Positions 46,301 to 49,319 of a DNA stretch of 64,000 bases are shown one piece after another (within the stretch, counting starts at the first letter, position 1; every line of letters starts with the position of its first letter). The notes under the pieces were generated by a model, which was given only the letters and a program-made list of their open reading frames with translations, was not told where the DNA came from and did not search any database. A program made the translations under genes and the position numbers. This DNA comes from Notospermus geniculatus. Taxonomy: Eukaryota; Nemertea; Pilidiophora; Heteronemertea; Lineidae. Location of the stretch: contig NMRB01002764.1 in the NCBI GenBank assembly GCA_002633025.1, forward strand, positions 1 to 64,000, written 5' to 3'.

Positions 46301-47956
46301 CTTTGTCTTACATACGATTGGGATCATTTTTGTGTGAAACACGGTCATGACGGTTGAATAAGAACTCGGTTTCCTGTATACAGGATGTTTACTTTCTTTA
46401 ATTTTCCAGAGAAAATGACAATCATGTACTTAATGAGCTGGACCAGCTGATCAGCATCCTCACTTCACAATTGTTACGAACATGATTACAATAACTTAAT
46501 CCCAATTTGCGCTGAATACATACCATGCTTGTTCGTTACATCAGGCAATATAGCACTTTGGTTGCAACTCCAGATTCGGGACAAACTTAAAGGGAGTACT
46601 GAAAAAGAGCAATTCTATTTCAACTCTTGAATAATGCATTGAAAATGATTGTAATCCCACCCACACTTGATTCCATAATGATAACTCAATGCAGTGAGCC
46701 GTGAAGTGGTTCACGAAGGGAATAGACCAATGAATGAGAAGATTGAGACACCCTTTGAGACCCTTTTGAGACACCCTTTAGTATTATGCATTCCCTCTGT
46801 AGTATAATACACAGACAAGGAGTGCCACAGAATTTGAGGCCCCTCAAGCACCGAAACCACTACCTACGTGTTCTATAGAACTACAAAATACACCCAAGAT
46901 AATCCACGATCGATGATCTTATTGTACTTAAATGCGGGATTTAATGTCACATTACGAACGATCACTGTGACAAAAGCGGTGACCACTGATTTCCATATTG
47001 CCGACGGGGATGCCGCCGTGTGACGTCATTGGAATCACCGCTTCGCTCTCATTGGTCAGATATTTAAAACTCGGCTAAAAATAGCCTGCACCGAGAAGTC
47101 CAACGGCCTATGATGTTCAAAGTTGAAAACGCTAGGCTATTTTTAGCCACGTTTTAAATATCTGACCAATGAGAGCGAAGCGGTGATTCCAATGACGTCA
47201 CACGGCGGCATCCCCGTCGGCAATATGGAAATGAGTGGTCACCGATCTGTTCACAATGCTCGTAAAGTGACATTAAATCCCGATAAGTACAATAAGATCA
47301 TCGATCGTGGATTATCTTGGGTGTATTTTGTAGATAAATTTGTATAGAACACGTAGGTAGTGGTTTCGGTGCTTGATTTGCCTGATTTTGTGACTTTTTC
47401 GCATCGAAGCGGAGGGGCCTCAAATTCTGTGGCACTCCTTGTCTGTGTATTATACTACAGAGGGGATGCATAATACTAAAGGGTGTCTCAAAAGGGTCTC
47501 AAAGGGTGTCTCAATCGTGTAGACGAACTCCTGTGGGTAAATTAATGAACAACAGGAACAATGACGATGTAAATTAGAAGGAATATAGTGTAGGCTTAGT
47601 CCATCTGACTCGATCACAAAACCTGGACCAAAAACAAAATTCAATTGTTCTTTTAGGTCTATGGTCTGATTGTTGTTGTCTGAAGACGTCTAAATCAATC
47701 AAACAGACTCAATTTTTCAACAGGAGTCATAGGCCTAAAACTGCCAACAGTCAGAAGGCATCAGATACTTACATTTTGTCGGTGTCGAATTCAGCACTTC
47801 TTGCCCAGCTTGCTGCGTGTGATGATTGTCGATGGATGTTGATGGGGATGAATGCTCAATGTAATTGAAATCATTCCAACGACTGCTACCATTGCGAGTG
47901 AGTGTCGCCGTAGGCCTACATCTTTCGACGGAGGAGATAGGAGGCTGGAATTCCAT
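10145..47956 (-). CDS. Multi-exon gene for a DUF7869-like, transposase-related protein (17 coding exons, 913 aa)
   Basis: Spliced model with coding exons at 47773-47956, 46168-46248, 40345-40437, 38794-38883, 35716-35959, 32758-32909, 27463-27659, 20504-20625, 19474-19643, 18005-18243, 17465-17570, 17020-17197, 15057-15171, 13625-13792, 12322-12462, 11575-11784 and 10145-10396. Each junction has GT and AG, phases agree throughout, and the total is 2742 nt ending in TGA. An in-frame TAG lies 60 bases before the first ATG. The central part (about residues 345-660) matches what I remember of DUF7869 proteins: IIDGMDQ at 412-418, QLDNCFRENKN at 496-506 and VGHTHEDVDQLFSRIS at 532-547. The spacing suggests an RNase H-like DDE-type core; that is inference. 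No signal peptide or membrane segment is seen, so a nuclear role is plausible. It could be a domesticated gene or an intron-bearing transposon gene. The core is secure; the 5' exons are less so. Confidence 0.85.
10516..11474. repeat. R1 modular interspersed repeat, near-complete copy
   Basis: Begins GAAATGGTCCATGG and contains three degenerate internal modules, each with GAGTTATAGCAC-type, GGTTACGCCACCTGGCGGCC-type and GGTCATCTAGAGGGAG-type blocks. It then has TGACCTTGAAAAGTAGGTCA, and ends with CAAAAGCTCAC and GAGCTAAAA, a short hairpin. Other copies are at 16107-16512, 18586-19212, 20693-20972, 34503-34622, 36433-38491 and 41754-44110. No coding function is seen; it is probably non-autonomous. 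Confidence 0.8.
11575..11784 (-). CDS. Exon 16 of the DUF7869-like gene (basic/acidic linker and barrel start)
   Basis: Encodes residues 761-830. It begins with a Lys run (KRPTKKKKKQQ), a possible nuclear localisation signal, then an acidic stretch (EEGADERDDDK), then SFDGFVEIGDIVILNL and YPDEFPLMGQ. The GD.V...L…(F)P..G.V pattern suggests the start of an SH3-like or chromo-like barrel. Acceptor TTAAAG, donor CAG|GTAAGA. Confidence 0.85.
12023..12296. mobile_element. 274-bp MITE, TA target (family M2, copy 1)
   Basis: TIR CAGTACAGGTCACAATTGAC / GTCAATTGTGACCGGTACTG with TA on both sides. The interior is built of short CGTAAGTTA/GTAACTTACG words in both directions. It sits in the intron between exons 15 and 16, opposite in orientation to the copy at 13159-13433. 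Confidence 0.9.
12322..12462 (-). CDS. Exon 15 of the DUF7869-like gene
   Basis: Encodes residues 714-760: PKQVVETDDITWSLLQLLD, then RPRKPPELVVENEHLQKIRKRL in two helices. Acceptor ATTCCAG, donor GAG|GTATGA, phase 0 at both ends, so it can be skipped without a frameshift. Two inverted copies of a 275-bp MITE flank it in the adjoining introns. Confidence 0.8.
13159..13433. mobile_element. 275-bp MITE, TA target (family M2, copy 2)
   Basis: Same ends and interior words as 12023-12296 but inverted: this copy starts with the AAATTCGCGTAAG side and ends with GAAGCCGTAGGG. TA flanks both ends. It lies in the intron between exons 14 and 15. Confidence 0.9.
13625..13792 (-). CDS. Exon 14 of the DUF7869-like gene
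   Basis: Encodes residues 658-713: AVPDMALKPKTVRPFPRKW, a helix around GFEELEKTIP, then PEMYRQWWVDFHRS. The tail of the family often has such a helix followed by a WW stretch. Acceptor TTCCAG, donor GAG|GTCAGT, phase 0 at both ends. Confidence 0.8.
14222..14787. mobile_element. 566-bp TIR element (family M3, copy 1)
   Basis: Ends CAGAGCTGCCAACCCC and GGGTTGGTAGCTCTG are inverted. Flanks AAGTAT and AAGTAA suggest a roughly 6-bp target duplication. A second copy is at 40660-41205. The CAGAG terminus is hAT-like, but 6 bp is short for hAT. No transposase is present. Confidence 0.8.
15057..15171 (-). CDS. Exon 13 of the DUF7869-like gene
   Basis: Encodes residues 619-657: KWVTDSWRPNEEGHDMELIG, then a segment ending NGIQCMK. 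Found by requiring a phase-1 acceptor between exons 12 and 14; TTTTCAG|G and AAG|GTATGA meet this. The Trp-rich start continues the beta-like segment of exon 12. No separate domain is recognised. Confidence 0.8.
16107..16512. repeat. R1 repeat, 3' part
   Basis: Matches the right half of the copy at 10516-11474, from GCTCGGTGAAATAATGA through GACCTTGAAAAGTACGTCAA to GATGAGCTAAAAA. A block around the GATACACC module is lost. Lies in the intron between exons 12 and 13. Confidence 0.75.
17020..17197 (-). CDS. Exon 12 of the DUF7869-like gene
   Basis: Encodes residues 560-618: ALKDTIHKSYTP, then VEVLDIKEWLTP and HHFLFKRVDGITQMFYR. In the family this segment follows the HTHED block and forms the end of the core. 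Acceptor TTTTCTAG, donor AG|GTAAGA, ending in phase 2. The frame agrees exactly with exons 11 and 13. Confidence 0.85.
17465..17570 (-). CDS. Exon 11 of the DUF7869-like gene (GHTHEDVDQ motif)
   Basis: Encodes residues 525-559: VHFSFLPVGHTHEDVDQLF, then SRISTKIKHTDVYTLD. The HTHED block (His534-Asp538) is the most recognisable motif of the family and presumably supplies the last metal-binding residues. The exon is too short and Met-poor to show up as a long open frame; it was found by reading the minus strand. Acceptor TTCTAG, donor G|GTAAGT. Confidence 0.92.
18005..18243 (-). CDS. Exon 10 of the DUF7869-like gene (QLDNC..ENKN core)
   Basis: Encodes residues 445-524: IDLTEYPHDANLTMNILLD, then KIHVQLDNCFRENKN (Asp498, Asn499) and a hydrophobic helix ending ELGIFDE. 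QLDNC..ENKN is the hallmark of DUF7869 and resembles the second-Asp strand of DDE transposases. Acceptor TTTTTTCAG, donor GAA|GTAAGT, ending in phase 0. Confidence 0.92.
18586..19212. repeat. R1 fragments joined to the 5684-type repeat
   Basis: An R1 module start (GGGAGCCACGGAGCACATAT) is followed by the 18651-18936 copy of the 5684-5915 repeat. It then returns to R1 at GTTACGTCACCTGGCGGCC and runs to AAAGCTCAGAGGTGAGTTAA. Intronic, between exons 9 and 10. Confidence 0.7.
19474..19643 (-). CDS. Exon 9 of the DUF7869-like gene (first acidic motif)
   Basis: Encodes residues 388-444. The family motif AVIIDGMDQSKTDVPH has Asp414 and Asp417, the likely first acidic position of an RNase H-like site. 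It is followed by LRLKTHITG, which corresponds to the L..H..G stretch before the next strand. Acceptor TTTCAG, donor G|GTTAGTT. The joint with exon 10 gives THITGVLVHTD. Confidence 0.9.
19892..20238. mobile_element. 347-bp MITE with pogo/Tigger-like ends, TA target (copy 1)
   Basis: CAGTGGAACCGTCCTTAGCG and its inverted partner TTATTAGAGAGGTTCCATTG are flanked by TA. The ends resemble pogo/Tigger termini (CAGT..AACCTC.CTAA). A sister copy sits at 21337-21698 within the duplicated segment, and a fragment at 62775-62922. Confidence 0.8.
20504..20625 (-). CDS. Exon 8 of the DUF7869-like gene (CxxC module)
   Basis: Encodes residues 348-387: PSTFSQCTDCVVLDEHQRKL, then an acidic/basic helix (EKERKEAAAMLVMHKKQA). 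The CxxC is typical of the family's putative zinc ligand. Acceptor CTTAG, donor GA|GTATGT. The length of 122 gives phase 0 in and phase 2 out. A copy with the same translation sits at 21964-22085; joining both in one mRNA would shift the frame. Confidence 0.85.
20693..20972. repeat. R1 repeat, 5' part, cut at an N
   Basis: Starts GAAATGGTCCATGGACCATG and stops at 20972 where a single N follows. The sequence after the N is unrelated. The corresponding point in the second copy of this region (about 22145) lacks R1. Confidence 0.8.
20973..20973. other. Single N, probable assembly join
   Basis: An N separates an R1 fragment from a sequence that soon re-enters a second copy of the exon 9/exon 8 region. 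This is the expected picture when two haplotype contigs are placed in tandem. Confidence 0.6.
21030..21091 (-). pseudogene. Partial second copy of exon 9
   Basis: Reads IERRHYHTRRIAAQQNPE as in exon 9, with the same acceptor, and then breaks off at about 21030 into unrelated sequence near the N at 20973. The exon lacks its catalytic-like half and its donor. It is the end of the second copy of the exon 8-9 region. Confidence 0.75.
21337..21698. mobile_element. 362-bp copy of the pogo-like MITE
   Basis: Same element at the same relative place as 19892-20238, so it was present before the segment was doubled. It has an extra 15-base inverted copy of ACTCTGTAAT… near 21440. TA flanks are kept. 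Confidence 0.8.
21964..22085 (-). CDS. Intact second copy of exon 8
   Basis: Same length, splice sites and protein sequence as the exon at 20504-20625. It could serve as a mutually exclusive alternative, but since both copies encode the same residues there would be no protein change. It lies on the far side of an N (20973) from the first copy, so it may be the other allele retained by the assembler. Confidence 0.6.
22669..23036. mobile_element. TIR element next to the exon 7 copy (copy 1)
   Basis: GGGCCGATTTCACAAAGGGC and its inverted partner GCCCTTTGCGAAATCAGCCC bound about 368 bp. Inside are a second inverted pair around TTTACCTGCAGGAT. The homologous copy is at 26638-27000. No transposase. 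Confidence 0.7.
23152..23945. mobile_element. TIR element holding an inserted SINE-like sequence (copy 1)
   Basis: GGCCCGTATTCTAGAAGC and GCTTCTAGAATACGGCCC are inverted termini. Compared with 27117-27445, this copy has an extra 23217-23680 segment. The interior also carries a nested inverted pair, AGCTGACGTCTCC and GGAGACGTCAGCT. Confidence 0.75.
23217..23680 (+). mobile_element. tRNA-headed SINE-like insertion
   Basis: Present here and absent from the homologous place at 27182. The head GGTGGTCGAGTGGTTAGCGC is an A box and GCGGGTTCGACTCC a B box, as in a tRNA with a long variable arm. The stems are imperfect and no functional anticodon arm could be drawn. The tail is TGATATGAT-rich, followed by AAAA. 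Confidence 0.65.
23963..24134 (-). pseudogene. Truncated second copy of exon 7
   Basis: Reads almost as exon 7 from GDFMPHVNKVYLPVCDSKK to FANYIVGK and keeps a consensus GTAAGT donor. Similarity stops at about 24134, so the 5' codons and acceptor are missing. The flanking 22490-23960 is also a copy of 25970-27460. The exon cannot be spliced in by the same acceptor. It is a relic of a tandem duplication or of merged haplotypes. Confidence 0.75.
24157..24754 (-). pseudogene. DUF6570-like transposon protein fragment
   Basis: The minus strand reads MDPRLVPEELQDLTTVEMQL, ISRISPAIKVHMLKHGG, then NGHCVTFPQAIHEVSKIMPRLP and INILRVRREG, ending in …VQKALE. After a frameshift it continues WLKKHNPAFFDIEIS. 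This matches the DUF6570 region that precedes Helitron-type helicases (L(T/S)..E..LIS.…G…FPQ.…LPR.P). A further frame at 24157-24342 has no known domain. The helicase is absent, so the copy is dead. Confidence 0.7.
25106..25228 (+). pseudogene. SAP-like domain fragment (40 aa)
   Basis: MAEYGRWTVQKLKNRVINRG, then ASLTGRKSDLI, fits the SAP pattern (L.V..LK..L..RG….G.K.(D/E)LI). A SAP start of this kind is common in marine-invertebrate transposon proteins. The frame ends soon after, and no partner exon was found on the plus strand. Confidence 0.45.
25580..25862. repeat. Degenerate tandem repeat ending in GGTCAAGGTCA words
   Basis: Two units with TTAGGTTATT, ATTATGTAAT(G/A)ACC, TGATGATCA and GGTCAAGGTCAAACTTG-like words, about 120 bases apart, then a run of AGGTCAAGGTCA repeats. 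Intronic, with no coding content. Confidence 0.6.
26118..26540. mobile_element. TIR-like GC-rich insertion in the second segment copy
   Basis: Begins CCCCTTTTACACT and has the inverted AGTGTAAATGGGGTAA near 26520-26537. The interior carries repeated CGACCCGGGTCGAGCACGG words. Absent from the homologous position near 22632, so it inserted after the copies separated. The right edge is unclear (to 26615). Confidence 0.6.
27463..27659 (-). CDS. Exon 7 of the DUF7869-like gene
   Basis: Encodes residues 282-347: GDFMPHENKVYLPVCDSKK, then YKYFLQLWKKHFANYIVGK. The family has a corresponding step in which a GD.MP….(H)LP stretch precedes an aromatic …F..(L/M)W….F helix and a zinc-like CxxC. The donor is G|GTTAGTT. 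A second, 5'-truncated copy lies at 23963-24134. Only this copy keeps a normal acceptor (TTTTTAG), so it is taken as the functional one. Confidence 0.85.
27700..30270. other. Intron 6 interior with no further exon recognised
   Basis: Exons 6 and 7 join directly in phase across this stretch, so no exon is required. A short frame around 29510-29550 (DPCVVYDGSQ before GTACTT) looks exon-like but does not fit the phases. No mobile element ends are obvious. Confidence 0.5.
30282..30958 (-). mobile_element. Repeat F with tRNA-like head and 26-bp hairpin (copy 1)
   Basis: On the minus strand, 30543-30618 has an A box TGGCGCATCGGTAGAGC and a B box GGTTCGAGCC. Downstream is a long hairpin at 30351-30410. 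The same arrangement is at 39246-39930. It is tRNA-derived and so probably transcribed by Pol III, but the anticodon arm does not fold cleanly, so it is not a working tRNA. Confidence 0.75.
31250..31326 (+). other. tRNA-like sequence, not a convincing tRNA gene
   Basis: ACTAGCGCAGTGC followed by GGGTTCGAATCCCG looks like A and B boxes at tRNA spacing. The 5' end does not pair with the 3' TGGTCGC, so no acceptor stem forms. It is probably the head of a SINE or a tRNA pseudogene; a pyrimidine tract follows. Confidence 0.4.
32494..32690. mobile_element. hAT-like element start (CAGGGGCGTAACTAG)
   Basis: CAGGGGCGTAACTAG is a frequent terminus of short non-autonomous hAT-type elements in animals, followed here by GC-rich DNA. 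The matching inverted end was not found, so the right boundary is a guess and the copy may be truncated. Confidence 0.45.
32758..32909 (-). CDS. Exon 6 of the DUF7869-like gene (helix-turn-helix-like)
   Basis: Encodes residues 231-281. KMCEEAYLTVLNIKKRRL resembles the family segment in which a conserved Cys is followed by a short HTH-like unit (…LNI..(R)R…). A basic stretch KDGVRKVIHKNGGRERQ follows. Acceptor TTTCAG, donor G|GTGAGT in phase 1, which joins exon 7 to give AIGWMTLNLG. DNA binding is inference. Confidence 0.8.
33570..33957. mobile_element. 388-bp TIR element in intron 5
   Basis: GGGCCATATTCATGAAGGGTG, then TAGCCTAATCAG, is matched in inverse by CTGATTAGGCTAAACACCC, then TTTATGAATAC and ATGGCCC. 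TAGTT occurs at both flanks. No open frame of note inside. Confidence 0.7.
34503..34622. repeat. R1 fragment
   Basis: CGCTCGGTGAAATAATGAAA through GACCTTGAAAAGTATGTCAA to AAAAACCCGTTAC matches the middle of R1. C-rich low-complexity tracts lie upstream at 34060-34090 and 34400-34410. Confidence 0.7.
35052..35225. mobile_element. 174-bp inverted-repeat element
   Basis: AATTCAACCC … GGTTGCGAGACACCAAAT … GGGTGGAGC is answered by GCTCCACCCTCGCGGGTTTG, GTGTCGCAACC and GGGTTGAATTC. About 70-bp arms with a short centre. Intronic. Confidence 0.75.
35286..35661. repeat. Pair of 37-bp inverted repeats about 300 bp apart
   Basis: TGGCCATGTCGATTTAGAGG, then AATCAGAGGA, at 35294-35322 is complementary to TCCTCTGATT, then CCTCTAAATCGACATGGCC, at 35624-35652. 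They may be termini of an element with no other mark, and they lie just downstream of exon 5 (35716). Confidence 0.65.
35716..35959 (-). CDS. Exon 5 of the DUF7869-like gene (Cys-rich N-terminal module)
   Basis: Encodes residues 150-230. Contains LYDLQCCAAKCLWDLS, then WLLDELHQHAFL, and ends FMIEG. The family as I recall it has a similar N-terminal pattern: C..KC, a leucine-rich helix, then a G.K/R.(V)C step into the next segment. Acceptor TTTTAG, donor CG|GTAAGT, ending in phase 2. This is the largest 5' exon and a confident member of the gene. Confidence 0.8.
37064..38217. mobile_element. TIR element CAGTGTTCTAGCCAG, 5-bp target duplication
   Basis: Ends CAGTGTTCTAGCCAG and CTGGCTAGAACACTG are inverted, and TGTAT is duplicated on both sides (37059-37063, 38218-38222). 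Its own sequence is about 217 bp, with CCGCCCTGTTTG-type repeats. The rest is the nested element. Confidence 0.85.
37221..38157. mobile_element. 937-bp GC-rich TIR element nested in 37064-38217
   Basis: TAATGCTACGTTCACACTAT and its exact inverse bound a CG-rich interior full of CACGTT/AACGTG words, quite unlike the AT-rich neighbourhood. No transposase frame is recognised. The short frames on both strands reflect the composition. Confidence 0.85.
38794..38883 (-). CDS. Exon 4 of the DUF7869-like gene
   Basis: A 90-base phase 1-1 exon encoding about residues 120-149, rich in Thr, Ser, Asp, Glu and Asn, ending EEIKR. Acceptor TTTTCAG, donor A|GTGAGT. The joint with exon 5 gives IKRNTNQRSRHRLNR in frame. 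It is probably a flexible linker, and its removal by exon skipping would keep the frame. Confidence 0.65.
39246..39930 (-). mobile_element. Repeat F with tRNA-like head and perfect hairpin (copy 2)
   Basis: Second copy of 30282-30958. The tRNA-like part is 39520-39590 (minus). The hairpin at 39315-39372 has a perfect 26-bp stem with the 6-base loop TAGTGA. Both copies lie in introns of the same gene in the same orientation. Confidence 0.8.
39938..40085. repeat. Inverted pair of SINE tail fragments
   Basis: GATCAACAAAAAGCCCCCAT, then GCGACGAGCAAGAGAAATGC, is answered by its inverse ending GGGGGCTTTTTGTTGATC. Each arm is the tail of the SINE-like family at 5930 and 6826. Together they form a roughly 140-bp fold-back abutting repeat F. 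Confidence 0.75.
40202..40303. repeat. C/G-rich short repeat, inverse copy at 59560-59645
   Basis: GGGGGGTTCGGGGGGTCTCC, then CCCCGATTAGGTAAC, matches the inverse of GTTACCTAATCGGGGGGAGA, then CCCCCCGAACCCCC. Also shared are GCCTCAAAAGGGGG and AGGAACAG ends. Class unknown. Confidence 0.7.
40345..40437 (-). CDS. Exon 3 of the DUF7869-like gene
   Basis: Encodes about residues 89-119, including TSADTYQCDASATGFDE. This repeats the TSADTYDLDASG motif of exon 2, so the two symmetric phase 1-1 exons probably arose by duplication. Acceptor CTCAG, donor G|GTAAGT. The region is acidic and polar, with no known domain. Confidence 0.65.
40660..41205. mobile_element. 546-bp TIR element (family M3, copy 2), 6-bp target duplication
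   Basis: Same ends and interior as 14222-14787. CAGTTG is perfectly duplicated at 40654-40659 and 41206-41211. It contains GCCGCCATATTGCATC and repeated CGTCCGTACTGGGGGTGATT blocks. Intronic, between exons 2 and 3. Confidence 0.85.
41796..41987. mobile_element. 192-bp MITE, TA target
   Basis: CTGTAAACCGTGATATTTTC and its near-inverse end CGGTTTACAG lie between TA dinucleotides. The interior repeats TTCGCG words. It interrupts R1 just after CAGGGTTCAACA. Confidence 0.9.
42441..42726. mobile_element. 286-bp MITE, TA target (family M1, copy 2)
   Basis: Almost identical to 1219-1505, in the same CACTCCTCTCGCAGTG ends with TA flanks. Inserted in the GGGGCCAC part of R1, whose sequence resumes with GGGGCCACAAACATG. 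Confidence 0.9.
42770..43459. mobile_element. 690-bp TIR element, TTAA target (piggyBac-like)
   Basis: AGGACAACAAGGGTAATTAT and its inverse ATAATTCCCCTAGTTATCCT sit inside duplicated TTAA (42766-42769 and 43460-43463). TTAA duplication is the mark of piggyBac elements. The longest internal frame (43067-43267) has no known domain. Confidence 0.8.
44538..45301. repeat. Inverted pair of an 18-bp-unit minisatellite
   Basis: TGTCCCGGGTTCTATGCG units at 44538-44625 are mirrored by CGCATAGAACCCGGGACA-type units at 45155-45301. The sequence next to each array (CAGTTATGATTGGCC; CTCAAGTGGAGTCGACGA) is also inverted, so the arms extend to about 110-240 bp. Confidence 0.85.
44821..44934. mobile_element. 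114-bp palindromic MITE
   Basis: CCAGGGCCTGTTTCATAAAG, then TGACTTTAAGCTAATGG, pairs with CCATTAGCTTAAAGTCA, then AACAGGCCCCTGG, leaving a small centre. It lies in the middle of the inverted minisatellite pair. Confidence 0.8.
46023..46153. mobile_element. CACGTG-ended MITE, copy 1
   Basis: CACGTGTTAATGACATTACC, then ACGTGGTAA, and the inverse TACCACGTGGTAACGTAATT bound about 130 bp. The copy at 53927-54061 is better preserved. Its edge is 15 bases from the exon 2 donor (46168). Confidence 0.75.
46168..46248 (-). CDS. Exon 2 of the DUF7869-like gene, with tandem acceptors
   Basis: Encodes about residues 62-88 with the motif TSADTYDLDASG. The donor is G|GTAAGT. Two AG acceptors lie 6 bases apart. 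The outer one (exon start 46254) would join T of exon 1 to AA and give a TAA stop; the inner one (start 46248) gives TAT and keeps the frame, and it also gives the same AT exon start seen in exons 3 and 5. The inner one is therefore chosen. The motif recurs in exon 3. Confidence 0.6.
46741..47516. mobile_element. 776-bp palindrome in intron 1
   Basis: GATTGAGACACCCTTTGAGA at the left is matched by TCTCAAAGGGTGTCTCAATC at the right. The arms, about 350 bp each, are near-identical over CACGATCGATGATCTTATTG, AATGACGTCACACGGCGGCA and other blocks. The centre is at about 47110. No clear target duplication was found. The right arm has an extra ~40-base stretch near 47380-47420. Confidence 0.85.
47773..47956 (-). 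CDS. Exon 1 (start exon) of the DUF7869-like gene
   Basis: Encodes residues 1-61, starting MEFQPPISSVE, a Ser/Thr/Asn-rich stretch that looks disordered. The ATG is the first one after an in-frame TAG at 48014-48016. The donor is T|GTAAGT and the exon ends in phase 1, which matches the phase-1 exons that follow. No domain is recognised. A further upstream non-coding exon cannot be excluded, because the region above 47956 shows no obvious promoter. Confidence 0.6.
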
Positions 47957-47999
47957 GACCTGCTGATAACCGCACTGCAGTAGGCTACCGTTATTCAAA

Positions 48000-49300
48000 T
48001 TAGTGGCCCGAAACTAGGCCAAGCCGAACTCCTGTCAACACCATATTATGTCCACACAGTAGAGTAGTAGGCTAGGCCTACCGTACCACCAGTACCACCA
48101 CTACTACGCCGGTGACTAGCCTACCATACCACCAGTCAGTACCAGTTCAGTTCACACAATAAACAATAATCACATCACAGAACAGAATCAAGGCTATCCA
48201 CTCACAGGTCGGCATGTCCACAAAAGATCAGCATCATCATCCATCCATGATTGTCACAATTGTGTGTACAGACCTGAGACCATATGGGGATGCTGCACAC
48301 TGAACAAATGCTGAACAGTTTTGACAGTCATGACAGTGCACTGCTGCACTGCAGTGCAGAGCTGTGTGCAATGTCGACTGACGACTGACTGACTTGGCGA
48401 GGCGTACGTAGGCCTAGCTACGGTAGACCTTTTAGATTAAGATAGTGATACTACTGTCACTGATAGACACGAACGTGAACAGTCACAATTTAAACATCCT
48501 TTAAAAGTATTGTGCTGGCATTTCGACAAGTTTTCGGCAGTTTTTTGTCCTCTCCACAAACATGACAGGTCCAGAAATCACGAAAAATGGCGGACTGCGT
48601 AGACTGGTACCCGGTCTTCTGGGCAGCTTGCTATATGCTGCATTCGTTCGGTCTACACAGTGCAAGGCGGATGAATTTATGACCGTTGCACAAGCATGAA
48701 TTTGGTGCGTAGGGATTCGAAAGAGTTCCCGAATGTTAAAACTGTTTAGTCTAATAAATACTGGAACAAATTTAAGTTATCGGTACAATTACTACCGGTA
48801 CTGGTATATCAAAATAATCTGTAAAATTGATTCGCACAAGAATCTTCGTGTTCTCTTTGACCGTAGTTTGGTCAAAGGCAGAGCGGGCTGCCCTGGCGGT
48901 GGGTTTGGGACTCAGCAGCCTCAGTGGAGATTGTGATCGATCACAGAATGACGTCTCACTAACCAGTGGGGCACTGGGCCCCCATGCAATCCGCGCAGAC
49001 CTTTTAATAAATAAATAATCCGTCCTGATCGACGTCGGATACCGGTACTAAAGTATTCACATTATCATCACCTAGAACGTGAACATAGATGGTTGGACAA
49101 TGTCTTTCATCCTTCCGGACATGTTCAGGATAATCCTCAGGACATTTCCCTGACAGCACACTTCTTTACCCAAATGTAATACTGCACTGCAATAAAGTCA
49201 GGAGCCATTTCCACTTTTCAGGTGGCAGCCCATCTTGTCCAGGATAAATTTTTCTATGCAAAAAATAATCCTGGGGACAACTTGTTTGGGGATCGATGAA
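48000..49300. other. Region upstream of the gene start
   Basis: Follows the ATG of the DUF7869-like gene on its 5' side and should hold the promoter and 5' UTR. No TATA box or CpG-dense block stands out. The frame at 48588-48683 (MADCVDWYPVFW…) on the plus strand is short and unsupported. Confidence 0.35.
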
Positions 49301-49319
49301 TTATCCCGATGGATACGGC

